DNA of 12,946 bases from UBA5287 sp041672395. Lineage in GTDB: Bacteria > Bacteroidota > Bacteroidia > Bacteroidales > Dysgonomonadaceae. The first letter of the stretch is position 1, and each line of letters starts with the position of its first letter. The position numbers and the translations under genes are program-made. Shown one piece after another: positions 1 through 6,348 of the stretch. The notes beneath the pieces were generated by a model. The model was not told the origin of the DNA and made no database searches. It saw only the letters and a list, made by a program, of their open reading frames with translations. The stretch lies in assembly GCA_041672395.1 (NCBI GenBank), contig JBAYZS010000061.1, positions 1 through 12,946 on the forward strand. The letters run 5' to 3'.

Positions 1-1
1 T

Positions 2-370
2 CGCTCAACAGGTTCGCATCTTCATTTTGAGACTCGCTTTTTAGGTCAGCCAATTAATCCTAATTTCATAATAGATTTTAAAAATCAGACATGCATCAAA
101 GATGAATATCTTGTAACTAATTCCAGTTATCGAAAAACAAATAATAGTAGCAAAGTTACCGTTGCAAGTAGCTCAAGTAGCTATAAGACAAGCACATCTG
201 AAACAAATAAGTATGTTGCAGGGGATGTTAAATATCACAGGATTAAGAGTGGTGACACATTGAGCGGATTAGCTAAAAAATATGGTATTTCTGTTAAGAG
301 CTTGTGTAATTTAAATAATATTTCAACCAGAACTAAATTGAAAATTGGCAAATCGATAAAAGTTTCATAG
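2..370 (+). CDS. M23 family metallopeptidase with C-terminal LysM domain (3' part only)
   Basis: Only the last 122 codons are inside the window; the start lies upstream. The visible part opens with RSTGSHLHFE (visible residues 1-10). This is the final HxH zinc/catalytic motif of peptidase family M23 (lysostaphin-type endopeptidases), followed by the usual RFLGQPINP tail. A Ser/Thr/Asn-rich linker covers about residues 41-75. One LysM domain follows at 78-121 (IKSGDTLSGLAKKYGISV...LNNIS...LKIGKSIKV). M23 enzymes cut peptide cross-links in peptidoglycan and LysM binds its glycan, so this is probably an exported cell-wall hydrolase or a regulator of one. Any signal peptide, and the first zinc ligands, are outside the window, so activity cannot be judged. 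The gene ends 22 bases before a strong terminator, so it is transcriptionally separated from what follows. Confidence 0.88.
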   Translation, partial: RSTGSHLHFETRFLGQPINPNFIIDFKNQTCIKDEYLVTNSSYRKTNNSSKVTVASSSSSYKTSTSETNKYVAGDVKYHRIKSGDTLSGLAKKYGISVKSLCNLNNISTRTKLKIGKSIKVS

Positions 371-392
371 TACATAAATATTTAAGTATTGG

Positions 393-433
393 AAGGTACA
401 AGTGCTATCACTTGTACCTTCTGCTTTTTTTTT
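393..433 (+). terminator. Rho-independent terminator of the M23-LysM gene
   Basis: A perfect 12-bp inverted repeat (AAGGTACAAGTG at 393-404, CACTTGTACCTT at 409-420) with a 4-base loop is followed by CTGC and nine T residues (425-433). This is a classic intrinsic terminator just after the stop at 368-370. Confidence 0.92.
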
Positions 434-442
434 CTATCTTTG
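412..442 (+). promoter_or_regulatory. Bacteroidota-type promoter of the DUF1599-DoxX-tpiA unit
   Basis: TATCTTTG at 435-442 matches the Bacteroidota -7 consensus TAnnTTTG exactly. TTG at 412-414, 20 bases upstream, fits the -33 element. The -33 element lies inside the 3' arm of the preceding terminator. Transcription would start near 449, giving a leader of roughly 30 bases before the ATG at 482. The start site is inferred, not observed. Confidence 0.72.
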
Positions 443-481
443 TTAATGGTTTTAAATGAACTATAATTACTTTTTATCATT

Positions 482-1030
482 ATGAGTGCTACAAAAAAAC
501 AGTTTGATGAAGTAATAGCTATCTGTAGAGATGTTTTTGCAAAGAAACTTTTGGACTATGGTGCATCTTGGCGTATTTTACGTCCACAATCAGTTACGGA
601 TCAGCTTTATATTAAAGCGAAAAGAATACGCACACTTGAAACAAAAAATGAAGCAAAAATAAATGAAGGTATTTTACCTGAATTTATAGCTATAGTTAAT
701 TATGGTGTGATTGCTTTGATTCAACTTGAATTGGGTTATTCAGATAAAGTTGATATTTCGAATGATGACGCACTAAAGTTATATGACAAACATATAACTG
801 AATCTAAAGAATTAATGTATGCAAAGAATCACGATTATGATGAGGCTTGGAGAAGCATGCGCGTAAGTTCATATACAGATTTTATTTTAACCAAAATAAG
901 CAGGACAAAAGAAATAGAAAACAATAATGGTGAAACGATTGTGTCAGAGGGAGTTGATGCAAACTACATGGATATGATCAATTATGCTCTTTTTGGTCTT
1001 ATTAAACATCATTTTGGAGAAACTAATTAA
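482..1030 (+). CDS. DUF1599 domain protein with internal duplication
   Basis: A 182-residue soluble, helix-rich protein of the DUF1599 family (Pfam also links this domain to nucleotide modification, as I recall). It consists of two copies of one unit, about residues 8-86 and 101-179. Matching positions are offset by 93-94 residues: DY 25/118, WR 30/123, R 34/127, TD 39/132, R 48/141, EG 62/156, NY 73/167. No signal peptide or membrane segment is seen. The pattern of conserved charged residues, with an EG...NY helix, recalls all-alpha NTP pyrophosphatases of the MazG type, but that is only a resemblance. No Shine-Dalgarno sequence is seen. The ATG was chosen because it follows the promoter and gives the full first repeat. 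It is first in a tight unit: its TAA shares one base with the next ATG (TAATG). Family assignment is confident; biochemical function is unknown. Confidence 0.85.
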   Translation: MSATKKQFDEVIAICRDVFAKKLLDYGASWRILRPQSVTDQLYIKAKRIRTLETKNEAKINEGILPEFIAIVNYGVIALIQLELGYSDKVDISNDDALKLYDKHITESKELMYAKNHDYDEAWRSMRVSSYTDFILTKISRTKEIENNNGETIVSEGVDANYMDMINYALFGLIKHHFGETN

Positions 1031-2319
1031 TGGCCAATAATAAAGTCATAAATGTGTTTACTCTTTTATCCCGTTTGATCATTGGGATAACATTTACTTT
1101 CTCGGGATTTGTAAAATCTGTTGATCCATTAGGAACAGCATATAAAATTCAGGATTATTTCATAGCACTGAATCTAACCGAATTGTATTCATTGTCTTTG
1201 ATTTTATCCGTCATTCTAAGTGTAGGTGAATTTTTGCTTGGAGTATTTATCTTATTAGGGCTTTACCGTAAAGTAACTAGTGTTTTAGTAGTCCTTTTCA
1301 TGATAATAATGGCACCATTAACATTGTGGATTGCTTTAGAAAATCCAGTTAAGGATTGCGGTTGTTTTGGTGATGCACTAATTATTTCAAATTGGCAAAC
1401 GTTTTATAAAAACATTGTTTTATCGGTATGCGCAATTCTATTGTTGGTAAAGTATAAAAACATTAAGTCCTTCTTTGGCAAGAATACAGAATTAATTGTC
1501 GCCCTATTTACAATTATCTTTGGTTTTTCATTTGCACTTTATAATATAATTTATTCACCAGTTTTGGATTTCAGACCGTACAAAATTGGAAGCCATTTAT
1601 CGGACAAGATGAATGTAGATCACACAATGGCTGGTGAATTTGAAAACATATTTGTATACGAAAAGGAAGGTCAACAAAAAGAGTTTACAGAAGACAACTA
1701 TCCATGGGACGATACAACTTGGACATTTGTGAATATGGAAACTCGCATGGTAAAAGAAGGAATAAAACCTGAAATAGAAGACTTTCACGTAGAATTAGTC
1801 CATTACGATGATAGCGTTAAATCGTTTGTTAATAATGATATAACTGCTACAATACTAGAGGATTCTGCTTATGCTTTTTGGATGATTAGCTATTTGTTGG
1901 AAGATGCTGAAACAAAATATTTGAATCAATTCAAAGATATTGCAGAATATGCTGCAATGAACAATTATAACTTCTATTGCATAACTTCTTCACCATCCGA
2001 AACAATAAAAGAGTGGGGTAAAATGTACAATACAAATTTTATTTTTTGCCAAGCCGATGAAAGAATGCTAAAAACGATTATTCGTTCTAATCCAGGCTTA
2101 TTATTGGTAAAAAATGGAACAGTCATTAATAAATGGTCAGATAATAAACTTCCGAAAATTAAGGAGAATGACGATACAACAATTGTTACTGAATTAACTA
2201 AAGAGGTTGATCCTCAACAAAGAAATATTAAAACAATTGTGCTATTGGTATTGTTATTTATTGGGCCAATTTTGATTATAAAAGGAATAGAGAACAAACT
2301 AAATATTAAAAACAAGTAA
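1030..2319 (+). CDS. BT_3928-type membrane protein: DoxX/MauE-like domain plus degenerate thioredoxin-like domain
   Basis: A 429-residue inner-membrane protein. Hydrophobic segments lie near residues 7-30, 51-78, 82-103, 126-142, 153-175 and 402-420. The first four form a DoxX/MauE-like bundle with CGCFG at 110-114, the cysteine pair typical of the redox-associated MauE/DoxX branch. Residues about 190-390 form a soluble region. SNPGLLLVKNGTVINKW (353-369) looks like the cis-proline strand and turn of a thioredoxin fold. No CxxC is present in this region; its only cysteines are isolated (C317, C340). A last helix re-anchors the C terminus. Known relatives (MauE) support disulfide chemistry on exported proteins. 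A role in envelope redox is therefore inferred, with the CGC pair as the likely active group. Translation is coupled to DUF1599 by a one-base overlap, and tpiA follows after two bases. Confidence 0.82.
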   Translation: MANNKVINVFTLLSRLIIGITFTFSGFVKSVDPLGTAYKIQDYFIALNLTELYSLSLILSVILSVGEFLLGVFILLGLYRKVTSVLVVLFMIIMAPLTLWIALENPVKDCGCFGDALIISNWQTFYKNIVLSVCAILLLVKYKNIKSFFGKNTELIVALFTIIFGFSFALYNIIYSPVLDFRPYKIGSHLSDKMNVDHTMAGEFENIFVYEKEGQQKEFTEDNYPWDDTTWTFVNMETRMVKEGIKPEIEDFHVELVHYDDSVKSFVNNDITATILEDSAYAFWMISYLLEDAETKYLNQFKDIAEYAAMNNYNFYCITSSPSETIKEWGKMYNTNFIFCQADERMLKTIIRSNPGLLLVKNGTVINKWSDNKLPKIKENDDTTIVTELTKEVDPQQRNIKTIVLLVLLFIGPILIIKGIENKLNIKNK

Positions 2320-2321
2320 AT

Positions 2322-3077
2322 ATGAGAAAGAACATTGTCGCAGGCAATTGGAAAATGAATAAAAACCTGCAAGAAGGAATTGCATTAGCAAAAGAATTAG
2401 ATGAAGCATTGAAAGGTAAATCTATAAATTGTGATGTAGTAATTTGCACACCATTTATTCATTTAGCATCTGTTGCAAATGCAATAGATACCACCAAAAT
2501 TGGCTTGGGCGCAGAAAACTGTGCAGACAAAGAATCGGGCGCATATACAGGAGAAGTTTCTGCTTCTATGGTAGCTTCTACAGGTGCAAAATATGTGATT
2601 CTTGGACACAGCGAACGTCGTGCATATTATCACGAAAACGCTGAAACACTCAAAGAAAAAGTTAATCTTGTGTTGGTAAACAATTTGACACCAATTTTCT
2701 GTATTGGTGAAGTGTTATCAGAACGTGAGTCTGAAAAGCATTTCGAAGTTGTGAAAGAACAAATAGAGAAATCATTGTTTGAACTTTCAGCCGAAGATTT
2801 CGGTAAGCTCGTTATCGCATACGAACCTGTTTGGGCAATTGGTACAGGCAAAACTGCATCAGCAGATCAAGCACAAGAAATGCACGCATTTATTCGTAAC
2901 ATAATTGCTGAAAAGTATGGTAATGAAGTTGCAGAAAACACCTCTATTCTGTATGGTGGAAGTGCAAATGCAGGCAATGCTAAAGAACTTTTCTCAAATA
3001 AAGATGTTGATGGAGGTTTGATTGGAGGAGCATCATTGAGTGTTGACAAATTCATGCCCATCGTTGAAGCTTTTTAA
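2322..3077 (+). CDS. tpiA: Triosephosphate isomerase
   Basis: The protein interconverts dihydroxyacetone phosphate and glyceraldehyde 3-phosphate in glycolysis and gluconeogenesis, in the cytoplasm, normally as a dimer. The 251-residue length is standard. All catalytic parts are present: NWKMN with catalytic Lys11, GHSERR at 95-100 with the electrophilic His96, YEPVWAIGTGKTAS at 167-180 with the base Glu168 and the start of the mobile loop, and the phosphate-binding YGGSAN and GGASL stretches near the C terminus. The ATG lies two bases after the preceding stop, so the gene is third in the DUF1599-DoxX-tpiA unit. A hairpin terminator follows within 20 bases. The association with the two upstream genes seems to be a conserved Bacteroidota arrangement; no metabolic link between them is evident. 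Confidence 0.98.
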   Translation: MRKNIVAGNWKMNKNLQEGIALAKELDEALKGKSINCDVVICTPFIHLASVANAIDTTKIGLGAENCADKESGAYTGEVSASMVASTGAKYVILGHSERRAYYHENAETLKEKVNLVLVNNLTPIFCIGEVLSERESEKHFEVVKEQIEKSLFELSAEDFGKLVIAYEPVWAIGTGKTASADQAQEMHAFIRNIIAEKYGNEVAENTSILYGGSANAGNAKELFSNKDVDGGLIGGASLSVDKFMPIVEAF

Positions 3078-3094
3078 AATAAATCAATATTGTT

Positions 3095-3131
3095 TTACCA
3101 CATATCGTGCCCCGGTATGTGGTAATTTTTT
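3095..3131 (+). terminator. Rho-independent terminator after tpiA
   Basis: TTACCACATA (3095-3104) pairs perfectly with TATGTGGTAA (3116-3125). Counting one G-U and two more G-C pairs the stem is 13 bp with a 5-base loop, followed by T6 (3126-3131). It ends the three-gene unit. Confidence 0.9.
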
Positions 3132-3138
3132 ATCTTTG
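3131..3138 (+). promoter_or_regulatory. -7 promoter element of the SPOR-folE unit
   Basis: TATCTTTG matches TAnnTTTG exactly, and its first T is the last T of the terminator tract. No TTG is found at the usual 18-21 base distance, so the -33 element is weak or absent. The predicted leader before the ATG at 3165 is only about 20 bases. Confidence 0.6.
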
Positions 3139-3164
3139 CATAAAATTCAAAGTATATTTAATAA

Positions 3165-3692
3165 ATGAAGAAGTTACTTTACATTTCTTTTTTCATACTG
3201 ATGACTGTTCATTTAGGTGCTCAACAGGCTGAGGTAGAGAAAGATAGACCTAATATAATTGAGGATTTGACGACTCAAAAAGTTGGGCAGGGACAGGTTA
3301 CAATCTATCAGGAAGAAAGTCTGAAGGATGTTGTTGGACGTAAAATCGCATCTCCCAAAAGAGCACCTGTATATAGCGATGGAAATACGCAATATGTTAA
3401 AATATATGGGTTTAAGGTTCAAGCATTTGCAGGAAACCACCAACGAGAATCCAAAAATGAAGCATATCAAAAACAAGGTATGATTCAAAATACCTTTCCT
3501 CAATACGAGTCGGTAGTGATTTTCGATTCTCCATTCTGGCGTGTTCGCGTAGGAAATTTCCAATCAAGAGAAGAAGCCAATGAAGCTATGCAAACATTGC
3601 GTCGTAAGTTTCCATCTTTTGGTAAAGAAATGTACATAGTTCGTGATGAGGTCAAAATCCCGTTACATCAATATCAAGAATCAAACGAATGA
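3165..3692 (+). CDS. Exported SPOR-domain protein
   Basis: A 175-residue protein with an N-terminal signal peptide (lysines at 2-3, hydrophobic 4-18, likely cleavage after LGA at 17-19). A low-complexity polar stretch follows, then a SPOR domain at about 82-160, recognisable from YGFKVQAFAGNH, the spaced aromatic and charged residues of FWRVRVGNF, and the final EMYIVRDEV. SPOR domains bind denuded glycan strands of septal peptidoglycan, so a periplasmic or outer-membrane-facing role at division or remodelling sites is likely. No lipobox cysteine follows the signal. It has its own -7 element and overlaps folE by four bases (ATGA), so the two are co-translated. No functional link between a SPOR protein and pterin synthesis is evident. 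Residues 20-80 match nothing I recognise. Confidence 0.85.
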   Translation: MKKLLYISFFILMTVHLGAQQAEVEKDRPNIIEDLTTQKVGQGQVTIYQEESLKDVVGRKIASPKRAPVYSDGNTQYVKIYGFKVQAFAGNHQRESKNEAYQKQGMIQNTFPQYESVVIFDSPFWRVRVGNFQSREEANEAMQTLRRKFPSFGKEMYIVRDEVKIPLHQYQESNE

Positions 3693-4264
3693 CAATAGAA
3701 GAACAAGAAGAAAACAAGCTGGTTATTTCTAATCATGTTAAAGAGATATTATCTTTACTTGAAGACGATTCATCTCGCGAAGGTTTAGTAAAAACACCCG
3801 ATCGTGTAGCAAAAGCTTTGCAATATTTGACCAAAGGCTATTCTCAAGATCCACAAAAAATTCTGAAAGCAGCCTTGTTTAAGGAAAATTACAGACAAAT
3901 GGTCATTGTCAAAGATATTGATCTTTTTTCTCTGTGCGAACATCACATGTTACCTTTTTATGGAAAAGCGCATGTGGCATATATTCCTGACGGTTATGTC
4001 ACAGGATTGAGTAAGATTGCCCGGGTTGTGGATGTTTTTGCGCACAGGCTTCAAATTCAGGAACGATTAACATCCCAAATAAAAGATTGTATTCAGAGTA
4101 CACTAAACCCTCTGGGAGTAATGGTTGTGATTGAGGCTCAGCATATGTGTATGCAAATGCGAGGAGTAGAAAAACAGAATTCTGTTACAACCACTTCAGA
4201 TTTCACGGGTGTATTCAATCAACAAAAAACAAGAGAAGAGTTTATTAATCTTATCAAGAAATAA
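3689..4264 (+). CDS. folE: GTP cyclohydrolase I
   Basis: The enzyme converts GTP to 7,8-dihydroneopterin triphosphate plus formate, the entry step to tetrahydrofolate and, through QueD, to queuosine. It is cytoplasmic and normally a homodecamer. The 191-residue length is typical. GLVKTPDRVAKAL (32-44) is the N-terminal family signature. The zinc site is complete: Cys83 and His86 in SLCEHHMLPFYGKAH, and Cys154 in QHMCMQMRG. VTGLSKIARVVDVFAHRLQIQE (104-125) and the SVTTTSDFTGVF stretch (165-176) are also intact. The ATG overlaps the SPOR stop by four bases, with no ribosome-binding site of its own, which implies translational coupling. The last 30 bases of the gene form one arm and the loop of a hairpin that probably terminates the converging typA transcript. 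Confidence 0.98.
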   Translation: MTIEEQEENKLVISNHVKEILSLLEDDSSREGLVKTPDRVAKALQYLTKGYSQDPQKILKAALFKENYRQMVIVKDIDLFSLCEHHMLPFYGKAHVAYIPDGYVTGLSKIARVVDVFAHRLQIQERLTSQIKDCIQSTLNPLGVMVVIEAQHMCMQMRGVEKQNSVTTTSDFTGVFNQQKTREEFINLIKK

Positions 4265-4271
4265 ACTCTTC
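4224..4271 (-). terminator. Probable terminator of typA, embedded in the 3' end of folE
   Basis: GAAGAGTTTATT (4235-4246) and AATAAACTCTTC (4260-4271) form a perfect 12-bp inverted repeat with a 13-base loop. Read on the minus strand it lies just after the typA stop and is followed by TCTTG and a T6 run (A6 at 4224-4229 on the plus strand). On the plus strand no T tract follows, so it is less convincing as a folE terminator. The folE stop codon (4262-4264) lies in one arm. Confidence 0.6.
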
Positions 4272-4292
4272 CCACTTATATATCAAACTTAG

Positions 4293-6095
4293 TTAAGCCT
4301 TTTTACCAGCTCGCTTACGTTCATTTTCGTCTAGTATTATTTTGCGCAGACGAATAGATTTTGGCGTAACCTCCACATATTCATCCTCTTTTATATATTC
4401 AAGTGACTCCTCAAGACTGAAAATAATTGGTGGAACCAATTGTGCTTTATCGTCTGTACCGGAAGCACGAACATTAGTAAGCTTCTTTGATTTGGTAACG
4501 TTTACCACCAGATCACTGTCCTTACTGTGTTCACCAACCACCTGGCCAGCATAGATATCTGTTTGAGGTTCAATAAAGAATTTGCCACGATCTTGAAGTT
4601 TATCCAATGCATACGCATATGCGTTGCCCGATTCTCCAGCAATGATAGAGCCATTCTGACGTTTATCTATATCCCCTTTCCAAGGTTGAAATTCAAGATA
4701 ACGATGCGCCATAATGGCTTCACCCGAAGAGAGAGTCAAGATAATATTATTAAGTCCGATAATTCCTCGAGATGGGATAGTGAACTCAATGTGCATACGA
4801 TCACCCTTGATTTCCATTGACAACATTTCACCTTTACGGCGAGAAACAACATCAATGATTTTACTCGATGTTTCTTCTGGCAAATTGATGGTGAGTTGCT
4901 CAACAGGTTCGTATTTTACTCCGTCAATTTCTTTAATTATTACTTGAGGCTGTCCCACTTGTAACTCATATCCTTCGCGGCGCATGGTCTCGATGAGTAC
5001 CGATAAATGTAAAACTCCGCGTCCAAACACGACCCATGAATCAGAACTATCCGTTTCTTCTACCCTAAGTGCAAGGTTTTTATCCGTCTCAAGAATCAAT
5101 CGGTCATAAATATGGCGCGAGGTAACATATTTACCTTCTTTTCCAAAAAACGGGGAGTTGTTGATGGTGAATAACATAGACATGGTTGGTTCATCTATAT
5201 CGATGGGAGGCAGTGGTTCCGGATTTTCAAAATCGGTAATTGTATCACCAATCTCAAACTTATCAATTCCAACCAAAGCACAAATATCACCTGATGAAAC
5301 TTCATCAACTTTTGCACGTCCAAGTCCCTGAAAAACATTCAGTTCCTTAATGCGTGTTTTGGAAATGCTCCCGTCGCGATGACACAAAGCATAATCCTTA
5401 TTTTGTATGAGCGTTCCCTTATGAACTCTACCTACAGCAATTCGTCCCACATAATTTGAATAATCAAGTGAGGTAATTAGCATTTGCGGAATTCCTTCCA
5501 GCATTTCAGGTGCAGGAATAAATTCAAGAATCGCATCCAGTAATGGAATAATATTGTCGGTAGGTTGTTTCCAATCATCTGACATCCAGCCTTGCTTTGC
5601 TGAACCATATAAAGTATGGAAATCAAGCTGGTTTTCAGTCGCATTCAGACTAAACATCAAGTCGAAAACCTCTTCCTGCACTTCATCTGGTCGGCAGTTT
5701 GGTTTGTCCACCTTGTTCACTACAAGAATAGGTTTCAGTCCAATTTCCAAAGCCTTTTGCAGTACAAATCGTGTTTGGGGCATTGGTCCTTCGAAAGCAT
5801 CAACCAGCACCAAACAGCCATCGGCCATATTTAGTACTCGTTCAACCTCTCCACCAAAGTCGGCGTGACCCGGTGTATCAATAATATTTATTTTGGTATC
5901 CTTATAGATGATAGAAACGTTTTTGGACAAGATCGTTATCCCTCGTTCACGTTCAATATCATTATTGTCCAGAAATAACTCGTTTGTTTGTTTGTCATCA
6001 CGGAAAAGGTGTCCAGCCAAAAGCATCTTGTCCACCAGCGTAGTTTTGCCATGGTCGACGTGGGCGATGATGGCGATGTTGCGTATATTTTGCAT
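4293..6095 (-). CDS. typA: Translational GTPase TypA/BipA
   Basis: A 600-residue ribosome-binding GTPase of the EF-G-like family that acts on 50S assembly and stress-responsive translation. The G domain is complete: AHVDHGKTT (11-19, P loop), RERGITI (49-55, switch I), DTPG (73-76), NKVD (127-130) and GSAK (164-167). Beta-barrel domain 2 follows, then two EF-G III/V-like domains and the BipA-specific C-terminal domain, seen near the end as NVRASGTDDKAQLVPP and SLEESLEYIKEDEYVEVTP. The length agrees with the family (about 600). The ATG at 6095 begins directly before RNIAIIAHVDHGK, the standard BipA N terminus. It is transcribed alone, converges with folE across 28 bases, and has a TAnnTTTG element 22-29 bases upstream. 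The protein ends in a basic GKKA tail. Confidence 0.97.
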   Translation of the reverse strand: MQNIRNIAIIAHVDHGKTTLVDKMLLAGHLFRDDKQTNELFLDNNDIERERGITILSKNVSIIYKDTKINIIDTPGHADFGGEVERVLNMADGCLVLVDAFEGPMPQTRFVLQKALEIGLKPILVVNKVDKPNCRPDEVQEEVFDLMFSLNATENQLDFHTLYGSAKQGWMSDDWKQPTDNIIPLLDAILEFIPAPEMLEGIPQMLITSLDYSNYVGRIAVGRVHKGTLIQNKDYALCHRDGSISKTRIKELNVFQGLGRAKVDEVSSGDICALVGIDKFEIGDTITDFENPEPLPPIDIDEPTMSMLFTINNSPFFGKEGKYVTSRHIYDRLILETDKNLALRVEETDSSDSWVVFGRGVLHLSVLIETMRREGYELQVGQPQVIIKEIDGVKYEPVEQLTINLPEETSSKIIDVVSRRKGEMLSMEIKGDRMHIEFTIPSRGIIGLNNIILTLSSGEAIMAHRYLEFQPWKGDIDKRQNGSIIAGESGNAYAYALDKLQDRGKFFIEPQTDIYAGQVVGEHSKDSDLVVNVTKSKKLTNVRASGTDDKAQLVPPIIFSLEESLEYIKEDEYVEVTPKSIRLRKIILDENERKRAGKKA

Positions 6096-6116
6096 TTACA
6101 ATCTTTTTTACGGGCG

Positions 6117-6124
6117 CAAAGGTA
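6117..6124 (-). promoter_or_regulatory. -7 promoter element of typA
   Basis: On the minus strand this reads TACCTTTG, an exact TAnnTTTG match, and would give a leader of about 15 bases. No TTG sits at 18-21 bases upstream, so the -33 element is not recognisable. Confidence 0.55.
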
Positions 6125-6313
6125 AGCTTTTTTAATGAAATAACTATGATAGTCTGCAATTTATTATATGTTACTTTACTAAATTTATGGATCTTAATCA
6201 CAATCAAGAAGGAGGTTGGTAGGAGTATGTCGTGAAAATTGTTTAAAAAAGCAGATAAAAGCAGGAATTTTGTTGAGATTTGAACTTACGATTAAAATTT
6301 ATATGTTTTTTGT
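6125..6313. other. Divergent spacer between typA and the double TonB_C gene
   Basis: This AT-rich stretch lies between the two opposing -7 elements. I see no tRNA, no strong hairpin and no convincing small gene. The only notable feature is AAGGAGG at 6209-6215 and AGGAG at 6221-6225 next to an ATG (6226-6228) that meets a stop one codon later. This resembles a Shine-Dalgarno sequence but serves no reading frame I can support. Confidence 0.5.
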
Positions 6314-6321
6314 TATCTTTG
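6314..6321 (+). promoter_or_regulatory. -7 promoter element of the double TonB_C gene
   Basis: TATCTTTG is an exact TAnnTTTG match 27 bases before the ATG at 6349. The nearest upstream TTTG (6279-6282) is 31 bases away, too far for a standard -33 element. Confidence 0.6.
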
Positions 6322-6348
6322 TAGTGCTAAAAATAAAATGTATTAAAA

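Noticed and set aside
3..4911. The 14-mer GCTCAACAGGTTCG occurs at 3-16 (M23 gene) and again at 4898-4911 (typA).
   Set aside because: It lies in unrelated genes and frames, encodes different residues, and has no flanking similarity, so it is most likely chance.
6209..6234. AAGGAGG/AGGAG next to an ATG, resembling Shine-Dalgarno sites.
   Set aside because: The ATG is followed by one codon and a stop, and the genes here do not use Shine-Dalgarno sites.
6147..6236. Small plus-strand reading frame of 29 codons in the typA spacer.
   Set aside because: No promoter, no recognisable peptide features and AT-rich random-looking composition.
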